Shown here: positions 17,757 to 26,962 of the stretch, in pieces
Layout: each line of letters starts with the position of its first letter
How positions within the stretch are numbered: position 1 is the first letter of the stretch
Source: Acidovorax sp. 1608163
GTDB taxonomy: Bacteria; Pseudomonadota; Gammaproteobacteria; Burkholderiales; Burkholderiaceae_C
Direction of reading: 5' to 3'
NCBI RefSeq assembly: GCF_003669015.1
Contig: NZ_CP033069.1
Location: 4,660,501-4,724,500 of the forward strand
DNA: 64,000 nt
Notes under the pieces: model-generated
Database searches by the model: none
What the model saw: only the letters and a program-made list of their open reading frames with translations
Told to the model about the DNA's origin: nothing
Position numbers and translations under genes: made by a program

Positions 17757-18281
17757 ATGAAGCAGCAAGCACTGTGGCCCGCTGCGCAGACTGCAGCCAC
17801 ATCCCTCTCAGGCGCCCGCCGCAACTGGATTGCGGTGGCCAGCGCTGCCCATGCCCGCCGAGGCTGCGCCCAGCCGCAGGCAGGTTTCATGCAGGTCTGC
17901 CACGGCAAGTCTGCGCCGCTTAAGCGCGTACAGGCGGGAGACCGCGTGGCCTACTACGCCCCCACCGTGACCATGGGCGGCGCCGACCGGTTGCAAGCCT
18001 TTGTGTCGATTGGCGTGGTGCTGCCGGGTGATGCGTATGCGTTTGACATGGGTGGCGGATTTGTGCCTTATCGCAAGGATGTGTCTTACCTGCCCGCATG
18101 CGAGGCACCGATTGCGCCGCTGCTGGACCACTTTGAGTTTGTGGACGATCGCCAGCGTTGGGGCAGCAAATTTCGCTTTGGGTTGTTCGCCATCAGCGAC
18201 CACGACATGGGCCTGATCGCGGAGGCCATGGGCGCATCTCTGCCAGCACTGGGTCTGTATTGCCCTCAGACAGCGGGCTGA
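17757..18281 (+). CDS. EVE-domain protein (UPF0310 type)
   Basis: 174 residues. After an odd low-complexity start (to about residue 22) comes the EVE domain: [73 protein letters not shown] and [23 protein letters not shown] domains share a fold with PUA/YTH domains and bind modified nucleobases in DNA or RNA; many occur in defence or RNA-modification settings. Here the neighbours are ordinary, so the role stays open. It begins ten bases after the VOC gene stop. Confidence 0.85.
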   Translation: MKQQALWPAAQTAATSLSGARRNWIAVASAAHARRGCAQPQAGFMQVCHGKSAPLKRVQAGDRVAYYAPTVTMGGADRLQAFVSIGVVLPGDAYAFDMGGGFVPYRKDVSYLPACEAPIAPLLDHFEFVDDRQRWGSKFRFGLFAISDHDMGLIAEAMGASLPALGLYCPQTAG

Positions 18282-18292
18282 ACCGCAGTCCA

Positions 18293-18352
18293 CCGTTCAC
18301 GCTGAGCCTTTCGAGGCGCTGCGCAAGACTTAGACAGGCTCAGCGTGAACGG
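18293..18352. repeat. 60-bp inverted repeat, family C, copy 1
   Basis: Outer arms CCGTTCACGCTGAGCC and GGCTCAGCGTGAACGG are perfect 16-bp complements around a central TTTCGAGGCGCTGCGCAAG-type core. It lies between the convergent EVE gene and the ABC transporter operon. A diverged second copy is at 62140-62199 and a fragment near 4710-4728. Terminator or small non-autonomous element are both possible. Confidence 0.75.
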
Positions 18353-18393
18353 ATATTTCGCATTCAAGCAGGACTTCCACAATAGCCCTGCAT

Positions 18394-19131
18394 CTAAACA
18401 CCCAGGTAGGTTTTGCGAATCTCGGGGTTGCCCACCAGCTCGGCCATGCGGCCCTCATGAGCGATCTGGCCTTGCTCGATGAGGTAGGCGCGGTCGGCCA
18501 CGGCCTCGGCAAAAGGCAGGTTCTGCTCGCTGAGCAGTACGCTCACGCCCTGCGCCTTAAGCGCGCGGATGGTGCGGGCCATCTGCTGCACGATGAGGGG
18601 CGCCACGCCTTCCGACGGTTCATCGAGCAGCACCAGCAGCGGCTGGCCCATGAGGGTGCGCGCCACGGTGAGCATTTGCTGCTCGCCCCCGCTCATGCGC
18701 CCACCGAGCCGCTGGGGCATTTCGCCCAGGTTGGGGAAGAGTGCAAACAGTTTCTCGGGCGTCCACACCGGGGCGGGTGTGCCATCCGGCCAGCAGCGCA
18801 GGGGCTGGCGGCCGACTTCCAGGTTGTCCATCACAGACAGGTCGGTGAAGATGCGTCGTTCCTCGGGCACATAGCCCAGGCCCAGGCGGGCAATGTCGTG
18901 CGGCTCGCGCCGCGCAAGGTCTTGCCCCAAAAACTGCACGACGCCGCGCCGCGCCACCATGCCCATGAGGGCCTTGAGCGTGGTGGACTTGCCAGCGCCG
19001 TTGCGGCCCATGAGGGCGACGACCTCGCCGCGCCCCACCTGCAGTGACACGCCAAACAGGATCTGCGCAGCGCCGTACCAGGCGTTGAGGCCTTGCACCT
19101 GCAGCAGTGGCGCCGTTGCGTTTTCTGTCAT
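18394..19131 (-). CDS. livF: LivF-type ABC transporter ATP-binding protein
   Basis: 245 residues. Walker A GRNGAGKST, signature MSGGEQQMLTVARTL, Walker B LLVLLDEPSEGVAPL and the LivF-type ending. It would power uptake of branched-chain amino acids or a related compound together with the LivG, fused permease and binding protein encoded upstream on the same strand. Its start overlaps the livG stop by four bases, indicating translational coupling. As the last gene of the operon, it is followed by the family C repeat. Confidence 0.9.
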   Translation of the reverse strand: MTENATAPLLQVQGLNAWYGAAQILFGVSLQVGRGEVVALMGRNGAGKSTTLKALMGMVARRGVVQFLGQDLARREPHDIARLGLGYVPEERRIFTDLSVMDNLEVGRQPLRCWPDGTPAPVWTPEKLFALFPNLGEMPQRLGGRMSGGEQQMLTVARTLMGQPLLVLLDEPSEGVAPLIVQQMARTIRALKAQGVSVLLSEQNLPFAEAVADRAYLIEQGQIAHEGRMAELVGNPEIRKTYLGV

Positions 19132-19904
19132 GCGGCCGCCCCCACATCAAAGCCCGCGCCCAGGTAGGCCTCCTGCACGCGGGCATCGGCCTGGATCTGC
19201 TCGGGCGTGCCCTCGGCCAGCAGGCGGCCACGCACCAGCACCAGCACGCGGTCGGCCTGGCCAAACACCACATCCATGCTGTGCTCGGTGAACAGCACGC
19301 CCATGCGGCGCTCGCGGGCGATTTGGCGGGTCAGCGCCATCAGGGCCTGTCGCTCGGCCGGGGCCATGCCAGCGGTGGGCTCGTCCATCAACAACAGGCG
19401 CGGGCTGTGGGCCAGTGCCATGGCCAGCTCTACGCGCTTCACATCACCATAGGCCAGCGCGCTGCAGGGGCGGTCGGCCTGGGCCTGCATACCCACTTGC
19501 GCCAGCAGGGCCAGGGCATCGGCAGGGCGGTGCAGGCCCGCTGGGCGCCAGAAGCGGTAAATGCGGCGGTCGGCCGACAGCAAGGCCATCTGCACGTTCT
19601 CCAGCACGGTCAGCGAGGCAAAGGTCTCGGCGATCTGAAAGGTGCGGCCCACGCCGTGGCGCCAGATGGTGCGCGGCGGCAGGCCAGTAGTGTTGACCCC
19701 GCCCAGCAGGACCTGCCCCGCATCGGGCCGCAACTGGCCGCCCACCATGTTGAAGGTGGTGGACTTGCCCGCGCCGTTGGGGCCGATGAGGGCCAGCATC
19801 TCGCCCGCAGCCAGGTCAAAGCCGACCTGGTCAACCGCCTGCACGCCGCCAAAGGCGCGGCTGAGACCGGCGACTTGCAGCAGGGGCGGCTCTGTCTTAT
19901 CCAC
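19128..19904 (-). CDS. livG: LivG-type ABC transporter ATP-binding protein
   Basis: 258 residues. Walker A IGPNGAGKSTTFNMVGG, the LivG insertion region (GRTFQIAETFASLTVLENV), signature ALAYGDVKRVELAMAL (a degenerate LSYG-type motif usual in LivG) and Walker B LLLMDEPTAGMAP. It overlaps the permease gene by eight bases at its start and livF by four at its end. The two ATPases should form the heterodimeric motor of the same importer. Confidence 0.9.
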   Translation of the reverse strand: MDKTEPPLLQVAGLSRAFGGVQAVDQVGFDLAAGEMLALIGPNGAGKSTTFNMVGGQLRPDAGQVLLGGVNTTGLPPRTIWRHGVGRTFQIAETFASLTVLENVQMALLSADRRIYRFWRPAGLHRPADALALLAQVGMQAQADRPCSALAYGDVKRVELAMALAHSPRLLLMDEPTAGMAPAERQALMALTRQIARERRMGVLFTEHSMDVVFGQADRVLVLVRGRLLAEGTPEQIQADARVQEAYLGAGFDVGAAA

Positions 19905-21816
19905 GCGAGCCCCTTTGATCTATAGAACCTGCATTGCGGGCCTGCCAGCGCTGCGCCAGCTGCTGACCAAAGCCTGCGAGCCCCTGCGGGAACAGCAGCA
20001 CCAGCACCAGCATGGTGGCGCCCAGCACGGCGCGCCAGTAGTCGGTGTTGCGGGCCACCGTGTCGTGCAGCCAGGTGAACACGGCGGCACCCACCAACGG
20101 GCCCGACAGCGTTTGCACACCTCCCAGCAGCACCATCACCAGCCCGTCGACCGATTTGCCCACCGACAGCCCCTCGGGCGAGATGCTGCCTTTGGAAAAC
20201 ACATACAGCGCCCCTGCCAGCCCCGCCATCACCCCGGCGACCCCAAAGGCCGCCCACTGCAGGCGGCGCACATCCACACCCAGCGCATCGGCCCGCAAGG
20301 CCGAATCGCGCGCGGCGCGCAGCGCCAGGCCAAAGGGGGCCAGCAGCATGCGGCGCAGCAGCAGCACGGCGGCCACCACCACGGCAAGCGTGAGGCCGTA
20401 GTACGCCAGTGGATGCGCCAACCATGCAGCGGGCCAAACGCCCGTGAGGCCGTTGCTGCCGCCGGTGACGGCATCCCACTGGTAGCACAGCGCCCAGGTG
20501 ATCTGCGCAAAGGCCAGCGTGAGCATGGTGAGGTACACGCCCGACAGGCGCACGCACAGCCAGCCGTACAGCAGCGCACCCAAGCCTGCGGCCAGCGGGG
20601 CCAGCAGCAGCACCAGCTCCATAGGCACACCGGCGCTGCGCACCAGCAGGGCCGCAGCGTAGGCCCCCAGACCAAAGTAGGCCGCATGGCCAAACGAATG
20701 CAGGCCCGCCGGGCCCATGATGAAGTGCAGGCTGCTGGCAAACAGAGCGGCCACCAGCACATCGACCAGCAACACGGGCAGGTAGGGCCACACACCCGCA
20801 ACCAGGGGCACCAGCGCCAGCAACGCCAGCACGGCCCAGACCAGGCGGCGCAGGCCCACGCTGGCCGGGCGCAGTGGGGCCTCGGCCTGGGCCAGCGCGC
20901 GCACCGTGGCTTGCGGGCGGCCCAGCAGGCCCCAGGGGCGCCACACCAGCACCACGGCCATCACCACAAATTCGACCACCAGCGTCATCTTGGACAGCGA
21001 CAGGCTCACGCCCGCCACTTCCACCAACCCAATCCAGATGCACAGCGCCTTGAGTTCGGCAATGACCACCGCCGCCATCAGCGCGCCGGTGATGGAGCCC
21101 ATGCCGCCCACCACCACCACGACAAACGCCGCGCCGATGGTGAGCAGATCCATCTCCAGATGGGCTGGCTCGCGCGGCAGCTGCAGCGCCCCGGCCAGCC
21201 CTGCCAGCAAGGCACCCAGCGCAAACACCGAGGTGAACAGCCAGGCTTGGTTGACGCCCAGGGCGCTGACCATCTCGCGGTCTTGCGTGGCGGCGCGCAC
21301 CAGCGTGCCCCAGCGGGTGCGGTGCAGCAGCAGCCACAGCAGGCCCAGTACCACGGGGCCCACGGCCATCAGGAACAGGTCGTACACCGGGAACTGGCGG
21401 CCCAAGATACTGACGGCACCTTCCAGCCCTGGCGCGCGGGGGCCAAACAGCTCCTCAGGCCCCCAGACCCACAGCACGGCGTCCTTGATGACCAACACCA
21501 GCGCAAACGTGGCCAGCAGCTGAAACAGCTCGGGCGCACGGTAAATGCGCCGCAGCAGCGCCACCTCGACCACCGCCCCCAGCAACCCCGTGACCAAAGG
21601 CGCCAGCAACAGCGCGGGCCAAAAGCCCAGCGCAGGCGCGAGCCGCTCCACCAGCGTGTAGGCCAGGTAGATGCCGAGCATGAAGAACGAACCATGCGCA
21701 AAATTGACGATGCGCATGACCCCGAAGATGAGCGACAGCCCCGCCGCCACCAGAAACAGCGACGAGGCCGAGGCCAGCCCGTTGAGCAGTTGAACGACCA
21801 GACCAGAGAAGCTCAC
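19897..21816 (-). CDS. Fused LivH-LivM permease of a branched-chain amino acid-type ABC importer
   Basis: 639 residues, about twice the usual permease length. Residues 1-290 are LivH-like (LSLIFGVMRIVNFAHGSFFM, GGMGSITGALMAAVVIAELK); residues about 310-620 are LivM-like (GLHSFGHAAYFGLGAYAAA, GLALRAARDSALRADALGVD, GLAGALYVFSKGSISPEGLS). Each half has about eight hydrophobic segments. The fusion replaces the two separate subunits normally encoded. The rest of the importer lies directly up- and downstream on the same strand. Substrate cannot be told; aromatic acids are also carried by this family. Confidence 0.9.
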   Translation of the reverse strand: MSFSGLVVQLLNGLASASSLFLVAAGLSLIFGVMRIVNFAHGSFFMLGIYLAYTLVERLAPALGFWPALLLAPLVTGLLGAVVEVALLRRIYRAPELFQLLATFALVLVIKDAVLWVWGPEELFGPRAPGLEGAVSILGRQFPVYDLFLMAVGPVVLGLLWLLLHRTRWGTLVRAATQDREMVSALGVNQAWLFTSVFALGALLAGLAGALQLPREPAHLEMDLLTIGAAFVVVVVGGMGSITGALMAAVVIAELKALCIWIGLVEVAGVSLSLSKMTLVVEFVVMAVVLVWRPWGLLGRPQATVRALAQAEAPLRPASVGLRRLVWAVLALLALVPLVAGVWPYLPVLLVDVLVAALFASSLHFIMGPAGLHSFGHAAYFGLGAYAAALLVRSAGVPMELVLLLAPLAAGLGALLYGWLCVRLSGVYLTMLTLAFAQITWALCYQWDAVTGGSNGLTGVWPAAWLAHPLAYYGLTLAVVVAAVLLLRRMLLAPFGLALRAARDSALRADALGVDVRRLQWAAFGVAGVMAGLAGALYVFSKGSISPEGLSVGKSVDGLVMVLLGGVQTLSGPLVGAAVFTWLHDTVARNTDYWRAVLGATMLVLVLLFPQGLAGFGQQLAQRWQARNAGSIDQRGSRG

Positions 21817-21896
21817 AAAGATGGGGTCCGTTGCAGGGCGAGTCGAGGGGAGTGGATCAGGTCAGAGCAGTGCCACTCAGGCGGCTTTCGTTGACC

Positions 21897-23105
21897 TCAA
21901 TCCGCCGGGCGCAGCTTCTTGATGTCATCGGCACTGGGCTGAAAGCGTGCGCCGTCGGCGTACCGAAAGTCCACCATCACGCCCTTGCCGCCATCGTTGC
22001 GGGTCTTGCCCACAAACGTGCCCATGGTGGACTGGTTGTCTTCTGGACGGTAACGGATACGGCCAAATGGCGAGGTCACTTCGAGCCCCTTGAACGCCGC
22101 GATGAGTTTTTCGGTATCAGCACCGCCAGCCTTGCGCATGCCTGCAGCCAGCGATTGCACCGCCGAATAGCCCACCACCGAGCCCAGGCGGGGGTGGTCT
22201 TTGAACTTGGCCTGGTAGGCCTTCAAAAAGGCCTGGTGCTCCGGCGTGGTGATGCCGTACCAGGGGTAGCCGGTCACGGTCCAGCCGTTGGGGGCTTCGT
22301 TCTTCAGCGGGTCCAGGTACTCGGGCTCGCCCGTGAGCAGGCTGACCACTTCGCGCCCCTGGAACAGGCCGCGCGTGTTGCCCTCGCGCACAAAGCGCGC
22401 CAAATCTGCACCGAAGAGCACGTTGAACACGGCATCGGGCTTGGCATCGCCCAGGGCCTGCACCACGCTGCCCGCATCCACCTTGCCCAGCGGGGGGGCC
22501 TGTTCGGCCACAAACTCCACGTCGGGCTGGGCCTGCTTGAGCAGCTTTTTGAAGGTGGCGGCGGCAGACTGCCCGTATTCGTAATTGGGGTAGACGATGG
22601 CCCAGCGCTTCTTTTTGAGCGCAGCCGCTTCAGGCACCAGCATGGCCACCTGCATGTAGGTGGAGGCACGCAGGCGGTAGGTGTAGCGGTTGCCGTTTTC
22701 CCACACGATTTTGTCGGTGAGCGGCTCAGCGGCCAGGAAGAACACCTTTTTCTGCCGCGCAAAATCCGTCAGCGCCAGGCCGATGTGCGACAGAAAGCTG
22801 CCCATGAGCACATCCACCTTCTCGCGGGTGAGCAGCTCATCGGCAGCGCGCACCGCGTCGCCGGGGTTGGCGTTGTCATCGCGCACGATCAGCTCGATCT
22901 TGCGGCCAGCAATGCCGCCTGCTGCGTTGACCTCTTCCACGGCCAGCTCCATGCCCTTTTTGTAGGGCTCCAGAAACGCGGGCTGGGCCTTGTAGCTGTT
23001 GATTTCACCGATTTTGAGGGTGCCCTGCGCCAGCGCAGAGCCTGCCAACAGGCCCAACCCGACCAGGGGTGCCCAGGTTCGGAGCAAAGCGGTGCATAAG
23101 GGCAT
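21897..23105 (-). CDS. ABC transporter periplasmic substrate-binding protein (LivK/HAAT type)
   Basis: 402 residues from ATG at 23105. Signal peptide VGLGLLAGSALA before QGTLKIGEINS; type I periplasmic binding fold segments follow (FLEPYKKGMELAVEEVNAAG, GIAGRKIELIVRDDNANPGD, TREKVDVLMGSFLSHIGLAL, KKKRWAIVYPNYEYGQSAAA). It is the first gene of the operon with the fused permease and ATPases. It begins with a weak AAGAAAAG ribosome binding site. The subfamily overlaps those that bind aromatic compounds, so amino acid specificity is not assured. It is divergent from ferredoxin reductase, with a 209-base gap holding no gene. Confidence 0.88.
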   Translation of the reverse strand: MPLCTALLRTWAPLVGLGLLAGSALAQGTLKIGEINSYKAQPAFLEPYKKGMELAVEEVNAAGGIAGRKIELIVRDDNANPGDAVRAADELLTREKVDVLMGSFLSHIGLALTDFARQKKVFFLAAEPLTDKIVWENGNRYTYRLRASTYMQVAMLVPEAAALKKKRWAIVYPNYEYGQSAAATFKKLLKQAQPDVEFVAEQAPPLGKVDAGSVVQALGDAKPDAVFNVLFGADLARFVREGNTRGLFQGREVVSLLTGEPEYLDPLKNEAPNGWTVTGYPWYGITTPEHQAFLKAYQAKFKDHPRLGSVVGYSAVQSLAAGMRKAGGADTEKLIAAFKGLEVTSPFGRIRYRPEDNQSTMGTFVGKTRNDGGKGVMVDFRYADGARFQPSADDIKKLRPAD

Positions 23106-23314
23106 GACTTTTCTTTCGTTTGAATCAAAGGCTTGAGGGCCGACAATGTACCCGCGCGCCCAATTGCCTGACAATAGGCGGGTTTGCCTGCTAGCCAAAG
23201 GCGCTTCGGCCCTCAGAACCTGTTCTTGTTGTGTACGCGCCAGCCAAGCTCTGTTGTTCCGCCAACGCTCGGTGTCTGGCGGCCGCTCCCTGATTCTCAT
23301 CTCTGCAAGAAACC

Positions 23315-24087
23315 ATGAGTGCTTTTCTCGAAGAACGCGTTCTGACTGTTCACCACTGGACCGATCGTCTGTTCAGCTTCACCACCACCCGCGACCCCGC
23401 CTTGCGGTTCTCTAACGGCCATTTCACCATGATTGGCCTGAAGGTGGACGGTAAAAACCTGCTGCGCGCCTACTCTATTGCGAGCCCCAACTGGGAAGAG
23501 CATCTGGAGTTTCTGTCGATCAAGGTGCCAGACGGCCCGCTAACGTCCAAGCTGCAAAACATCCAGGTGGGCGACACCATCATCGTGGGCAAGAAGCCCA
23601 CCGGCACGCTGCTGATCGACTACCTGCTGCCCGGCAAGAACCTGTACCTGATCGGCACCGGCACCGGCCTGGCCCCTGGCTGTCCATCGTGCGCGACCCC
23701 GAGACCTACGAACGCTTTGAGAAAGTGATCGTGGTGCACGGCGTGCGTGAGGTCAACGAGCTGGCCTACCAAGACCTGTTCGAAAAAGAGTTGCCCAACC
23801 ACGAACTCCTGGGCGACATCGTGCGGGACAAACTGATCTACTACCCCACCGTGACGCGCGAGCCCTTCCGCAACCAGGGCCGGATCACGGACCTGATCGA
23901 TAACGGCACCTTCCCCGCCAACATCGGCCTGCCTCCGCTGGACCCGATCAACGACCGCGTGATGCTGTGCGGCAGCCCCGCCATGCTGAACGACCTGAAG
24001 GCCATGCTGGAAAAGCGCGACTTTGAAGAAGGCAACACCAGCACCCCTGGTGACTTTGTGGTGGAACGGGCCTTCGTCGAGAAGTAA
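23315..24087 (+). CDS. fpr: Ferredoxin-NADP reductase (frameshifted in the middle)
   Basis: Repaired length is about 257 residues, normal for bacterial Fpr. FAD-binding part: NGHFTMIGLKVDGKNLLRAY with RAYSIASPNW; NADP part: NLYLIGTGTGLAP. At that point the frame shifts; the expected WLSIVRDPETYERFEKVIVV and VREVNELAYQDLFE continue in another frame to FVVERAFVEK at 24087. One extra C in the four-C run at 23673-23676 restores the frame. The enzyme exchanges electrons between NADPH and ferredoxin or flavodoxin. Followed by a strong terminator. Confidence 0.88.
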
Positions 24088-24109
24088 TCCAAGCGCTGCC
24101 GCCAAAACA

Positions 24110-24135
24110 AAGGGAGCCCGAGGGCTCCCTTTTTT
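24110..24135 (+). terminator. Rho-independent terminator after ferredoxin-NADP reductase
   Basis: A 10-bp perfect GC-rich stem (AAGGGAGCCC with GGGCTCCCTT) and a two-base formal loop, followed by TTTT. The AAAC/AAAG on the other side lets it also serve the convergent gene whose stop is at 24165. Confidence 0.85.
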
Positions 24136-24164
24136 CATGCCGCCCCACGCGGGTGGCGCCCCGC

Positions 24165-25070
24165 TCACTGCTGCATGGCCACATAGCCGGGCTGCGACAC
24201 CGTCTGGTATTGCGGCTGGGGTTGCTGCGCTTGCGGCATGGCACGCTCATCGGCCACCCGGAAGCCCTTGCCCTGCAGCACCACGGGAGTACCTACCGCA
24301 GGGGGTTGTGCACGGGTGAAAACGCGGCTGGAGCCGTCTTCCATGCGCACGCGCACTTGGTAGGTGGTCTGGGTGCGGGTGCGCTTTTCAATCTGGTGCC
24401 CTGCGTAACCGCCACCCACGGCCCCCAGCACGGTGGCAGCGGTACGGCCGTTGCCCTTGCCGATCTGGTTGCCCACCACCGCACCCAACACACCACCGGC
24501 CACAGCGCCTACGCCCGTGGCGGGCGCTGCCTGTTCAATGGCCTGTACCGATTCGACCTGACCGCAGGCTTTGCAGATGCTGACAGAGCGCTGGGCCACA
24601 GGAGTGCCCACGTTACCCGCATTGCCCATAGCGCCTGGAGCACCCATGGCGCCATTAGGTGCAGGCTCTGGCCACGACCCACCCTGCTGTGCCACCGGGC
24701 GCGGCTGGCCGCCCATCGGTGCAGCAGCGGCGGGAGCTGCTGAGGGAGCGGCAAATCCGGCCGCCTGAAGGCCCGGCCCCCCCTGCCCGGCAGGCAGTGG
24801 CTGCAGCGATGAGCCCAGCGCTGGCGCCGTCAGCCCCCCGGGCGCTGCGGCCAAGGCGGCAGGCTGCGCGCCGGAAGCGGTCGCCTCTGCCCCCGGTGTG
24901 CCGGTGTGCTGCACCACCAGCACCGTTGCCAGCGCCACCACGCAAGCGCCCAGGCCGCCAATGGCCACCCACATCCACTTGAGGGCACCGGGGGCCCCAT
25001 TGGCGCCTGCCGCGCCGGGCAGCGCCATGGGGGTAGCGGGTTGCACGGAGAGTGTGTTTGCTTTGTGCAT
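24165..25070 (-). CDS. Glycine-zipper (SlyB-like 2TM) envelope protein
   Basis: 301 residues. A short cytoplasmic start, one membrane segment (MWVAIGGLGACVVALATVLV, about residues 33-52), a long Ala/Pro/Gly-rich linker, and a glycine-zipper block (VGAVAGGVLGAVVGNQIGKG then GAVGGGYAGHQIEK) followed by a beta-rich tail (TYQVRVRMEDGSSRVFTR). A CKACG pair precedes the zipper. The family (Rick_17kDa/SlyB) is linked to envelope integrity, but this N-terminally anchored form is not the classic lipoprotein. AAGGA lies upstream of the ATG. Confidence 0.8.
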   Translation of the reverse strand: MHKANTLSVQPATPMALPGAAGANGAPGALKWMWVAIGGLGACVVALATVLVVQHTGTPGAEATASGAQPAALAAAPGGLTAPALGSSLQPLPAGQGGPGLQAAGFAAPSAAPAAAAPMGGQPRPVAQQGGSWPEPAPNGAMGAPGAMGNAGNVGTPVAQRSVSICKACGQVESVQAIEQAAPATGVGAVAGGVLGAVVGNQIGKGNGRTAATVLGAVGGGYAGHQIEKRTRTQTTYQVRVRMEDGSSRVFTRAQPPAVGTPVVLQGKGFRVADERAMPQAQQPQPQYQTVSQPGYVAMQQ

Positions 25071-25191
25071 CGTTTTTCCTTTTCTTTCATTGGCCAGGGC
25101 CAGATGTGCCCCGCCGTACTTGCATGTGCCTAAGGTACACAGCCTGGGAACCGAATGCAGGCCCTGGCCGGTAAGCGTTGTAAGAAGCTGT

Positions 25192-26064
25192 TCAGGGACG
25201 TGGATGGGACGCGCGGCCTTCCAGCTCCTGCCAGGCCCGGGCGCAAGCGGCAGACAGCAGCAGCACCGCGGACGAGAAGTAAATCCACATCAACACCACC
25301 ACCAACGAACCAGCGGCCCCGTAGGCTGACACGACGGCCGCCTGCGACAGGTACAGCGCCAGCCCGTGGCGCCCCACCGTGAACAGCACGGCCCCGCACA
25401 GCGCGCCGCGCACCAGGTAGCGCAGCTGGGGTTTGGGACCCGTGCTCATGCGCAGCAGCCCGGCAAACAGGGCTGCGCAAATGGCAAAACCTGCCAGTTC
25501 ATTGAGCAGCTGCAAGGCAGGCGCCACCAAGCGCCACGTCTGCGCCCAAGCCGCCAGCACATTGAGCAGCGCCGACACAGCCAGCGACACCAGCAGCAAG
25601 AAGCCAAAGGCCATCACATAGGCCACGCCACGCAAGCGCAGCGACACCCCTTGCCACCAGGGCGCCTCAGCGCCCGGCCCCGGCCGGTCCAAAGCCCACA
25701 GCCGGTGCAGCGCCGCCTGCAGCTCGCCAAACACCCCGGTGGCGCCAAACAACAGCACCCCCAGGGCCAGCAGCGACGCCATCACGCCCTGCGCGGGCTG
25801 CTGCGCGCTGGCCAGCGCCTGCTGCACCACGGCCGCGCCCTGCGCGCCCAGCACCGTGCCGATTTGCTCGACCAGGCTGTGCTCCAGCTGGTCGCGGTCC
25901 AGCCACCAGCCCAGCAGCGCCACCAAAAACACCAGCAAAGGGGCCAGGCTCAGCACGCCATAGAACGACATTGCCGCACTCATGCGTGCGCCGTCGGCCC
26001 CAGACCACAATCCCACCACCCTGCGCGCCCAACCCAGCCAAGAGCGGAGATGCATGGAAGACAT
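25192..26064 (-). CDS. YihY/BrkB-family inner membrane protein
   Basis: 290 residues from ATG 26064. Family markers: DGARMSAAMSFYGVLSLAPL at the first membrane helix, GTVLGAQGAAVVQQALA, LLFGATGVFGELQAALHRLW, and the last helices VVSAYGAAGSLVVVLMWIYF and SSAVLLLSAACARAW. Six hydrophobic segments are visible. Members were once called RNase BN but are membrane proteins of unclear role. The frame is open to 26187, yet no ribosome binding site or similarity supports that extension. Confidence 0.85.
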   Translation of the reverse strand: MSSMHLRSWLGWARRVVGLWSGADGARMSAAMSFYGVLSLAPLLVFLVALLGWWLDRDQLEHSLVEQIGTVLGAQGAAVVQQALASAQQPAQGVMASLLALGVLLFGATGVFGELQAALHRLWALDRPGPGAEAPWWQGVSLRLRGVAYVMAFGFLLLVSLAVSALLNVLAAWAQTWRLVAPALQLLNELAGFAICAALFAGLLRMSTGPKPQLRYLVRGALCGAVLFTVGRHGLALYLSQAAVVSAYGAAGSLVVVLMWIYFSSAVLLLSAACARAWQELEGRASHPRP

Positions 26065-26272
26065 TGCCCCGGCGGTGTGGAGGCTACCCTGACCGGGCTC
26101 ATGAGGAGTCATCGGACAAGGGTATGCCAGCGCACTCAGCGCAGCTATCAGCACAACGCGAGGCCACGCGTCAGCCAAAGCTGACAAGCACGTCGTGTCG
26201 CAGCGTCGCCCCCCACCCTTGCCGGGGCCGTAAACTCACCCCCCAGTTCAGTTGGGGGAAGACAGGAGATTT

Positions 26273-26869
26273 ATGCAAGTTCGCTGTGCACTGGTCGGCA
26301 TGCCCGGCTCGGGCAAATCCACCGTAGGCAAGCAGCTCGCCCAGCGGCTCGGTGTTCCCTTCATTGACCTGGACCACCAACTCGAATTGGTGCTTAAAAC
26401 CAGCATCCGCAACTTTTTCGAGACCGAGGGCGAGGACCGCTTTCGGGACCTGGAGGCCCAGGTGCTGGCCGACACCACAGCCCAGCCCGGCGGCATGGTG
26501 CTGTCTACCGGCGGCGGCGCCGTGCTGCGCCCCGAGAACCGCGAGGTGCTGCGCCAGTTTGGCAACGTGCTGTACCTGCGCGCCTCGCCAGAAGAAATCT
26601 TCAAACGCGTCAAGCACGACCGCACCCGCCCCCTGCTGCAGGTGGGCAACCCCCTGCACCGCCTGCGCGAGCTGTACGCCCAGCGCGACACCCTGTACCG
26701 CGACACCGCCACCTACGTCATCGAGACTGGCCGACCCACCGTGCACACCCTGGTCAACATGATCATGATGCAGCTGGAGATGGCCCAGGGGGCACAGGAG
26801 CCACAAGTGCCGCATGGCACGCCAGATGCCCCAACCCCGCCAGGCAGGCCGCACGCCGACGGATCTTGA
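26273..26869 (+). CDS. aroK: Shikimate kinase
   Basis: 198 residues. Walker A GMPGSGKST at residues 9-17, the shikimate-binding Asp segment VPFIDLDHQLE, FFETEGEDRFRDLE, and STGGGAVLRPENRE, with the LID-type Arg region HDRTRPLLQVGNPLHRLREL. It phosphorylates shikimate in aromatic amino acid synthesis. In many proteobacteria aroB follows; here the next gene is convergent, so this copy stands alone. AGGAGA precedes the ATG at 26273. The C-terminal 25 residues are Pro/Gly-rich and beyond the family fold. Confidence 0.88.
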   Translation: MQVRCALVGMPGSGKSTVGKQLAQRLGVPFIDLDHQLELVLKTSIRNFFETEGEDRFRDLEAQVLADTTAQPGGMVLSTGGGAVLRPENREVLRQFGNVLYLRASPEEIFKRVKHDRTRPLLQVGNPLHRLRELYAQRDTLYRDTATYVIETGRPTVHTLVNMIMMQLEMAQGAQEPQVPHGTPDAPTPPGRPHADGS

Positions 26870-26887
26870 ATCAGACACTACAAAAAC

Positions 26888-26930
26888 AATAGCTGCTAGC
26901 GCTTTATTGGTAAGCGCTAGCAGCTATTTT
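26888..26930. repeat. Family A palindrome, copy 3: perfect 17-bp stem between convergent genes
   Basis: AATAGCTGCTAGCGCTT and AAGCGCTAGCAGCTATT are exact complements around a 7-base loop, followed by TTC. It sits between the aroK stop and the stop of the opposite-strand gene at 26963, so a bidirectional terminator is a natural reading. Confidence 0.8.
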
Positions 26931-26962
26931 CTTATGGAGCATTCGCTGCAAATGGCCTGCCC

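Noticed and set aside
19642..21894. Open frame of 750 codons opposite the Liv permease
   Set aside because: Gln/His/Arg-rich antisense shadow of the permease gene, no start signal or family match.
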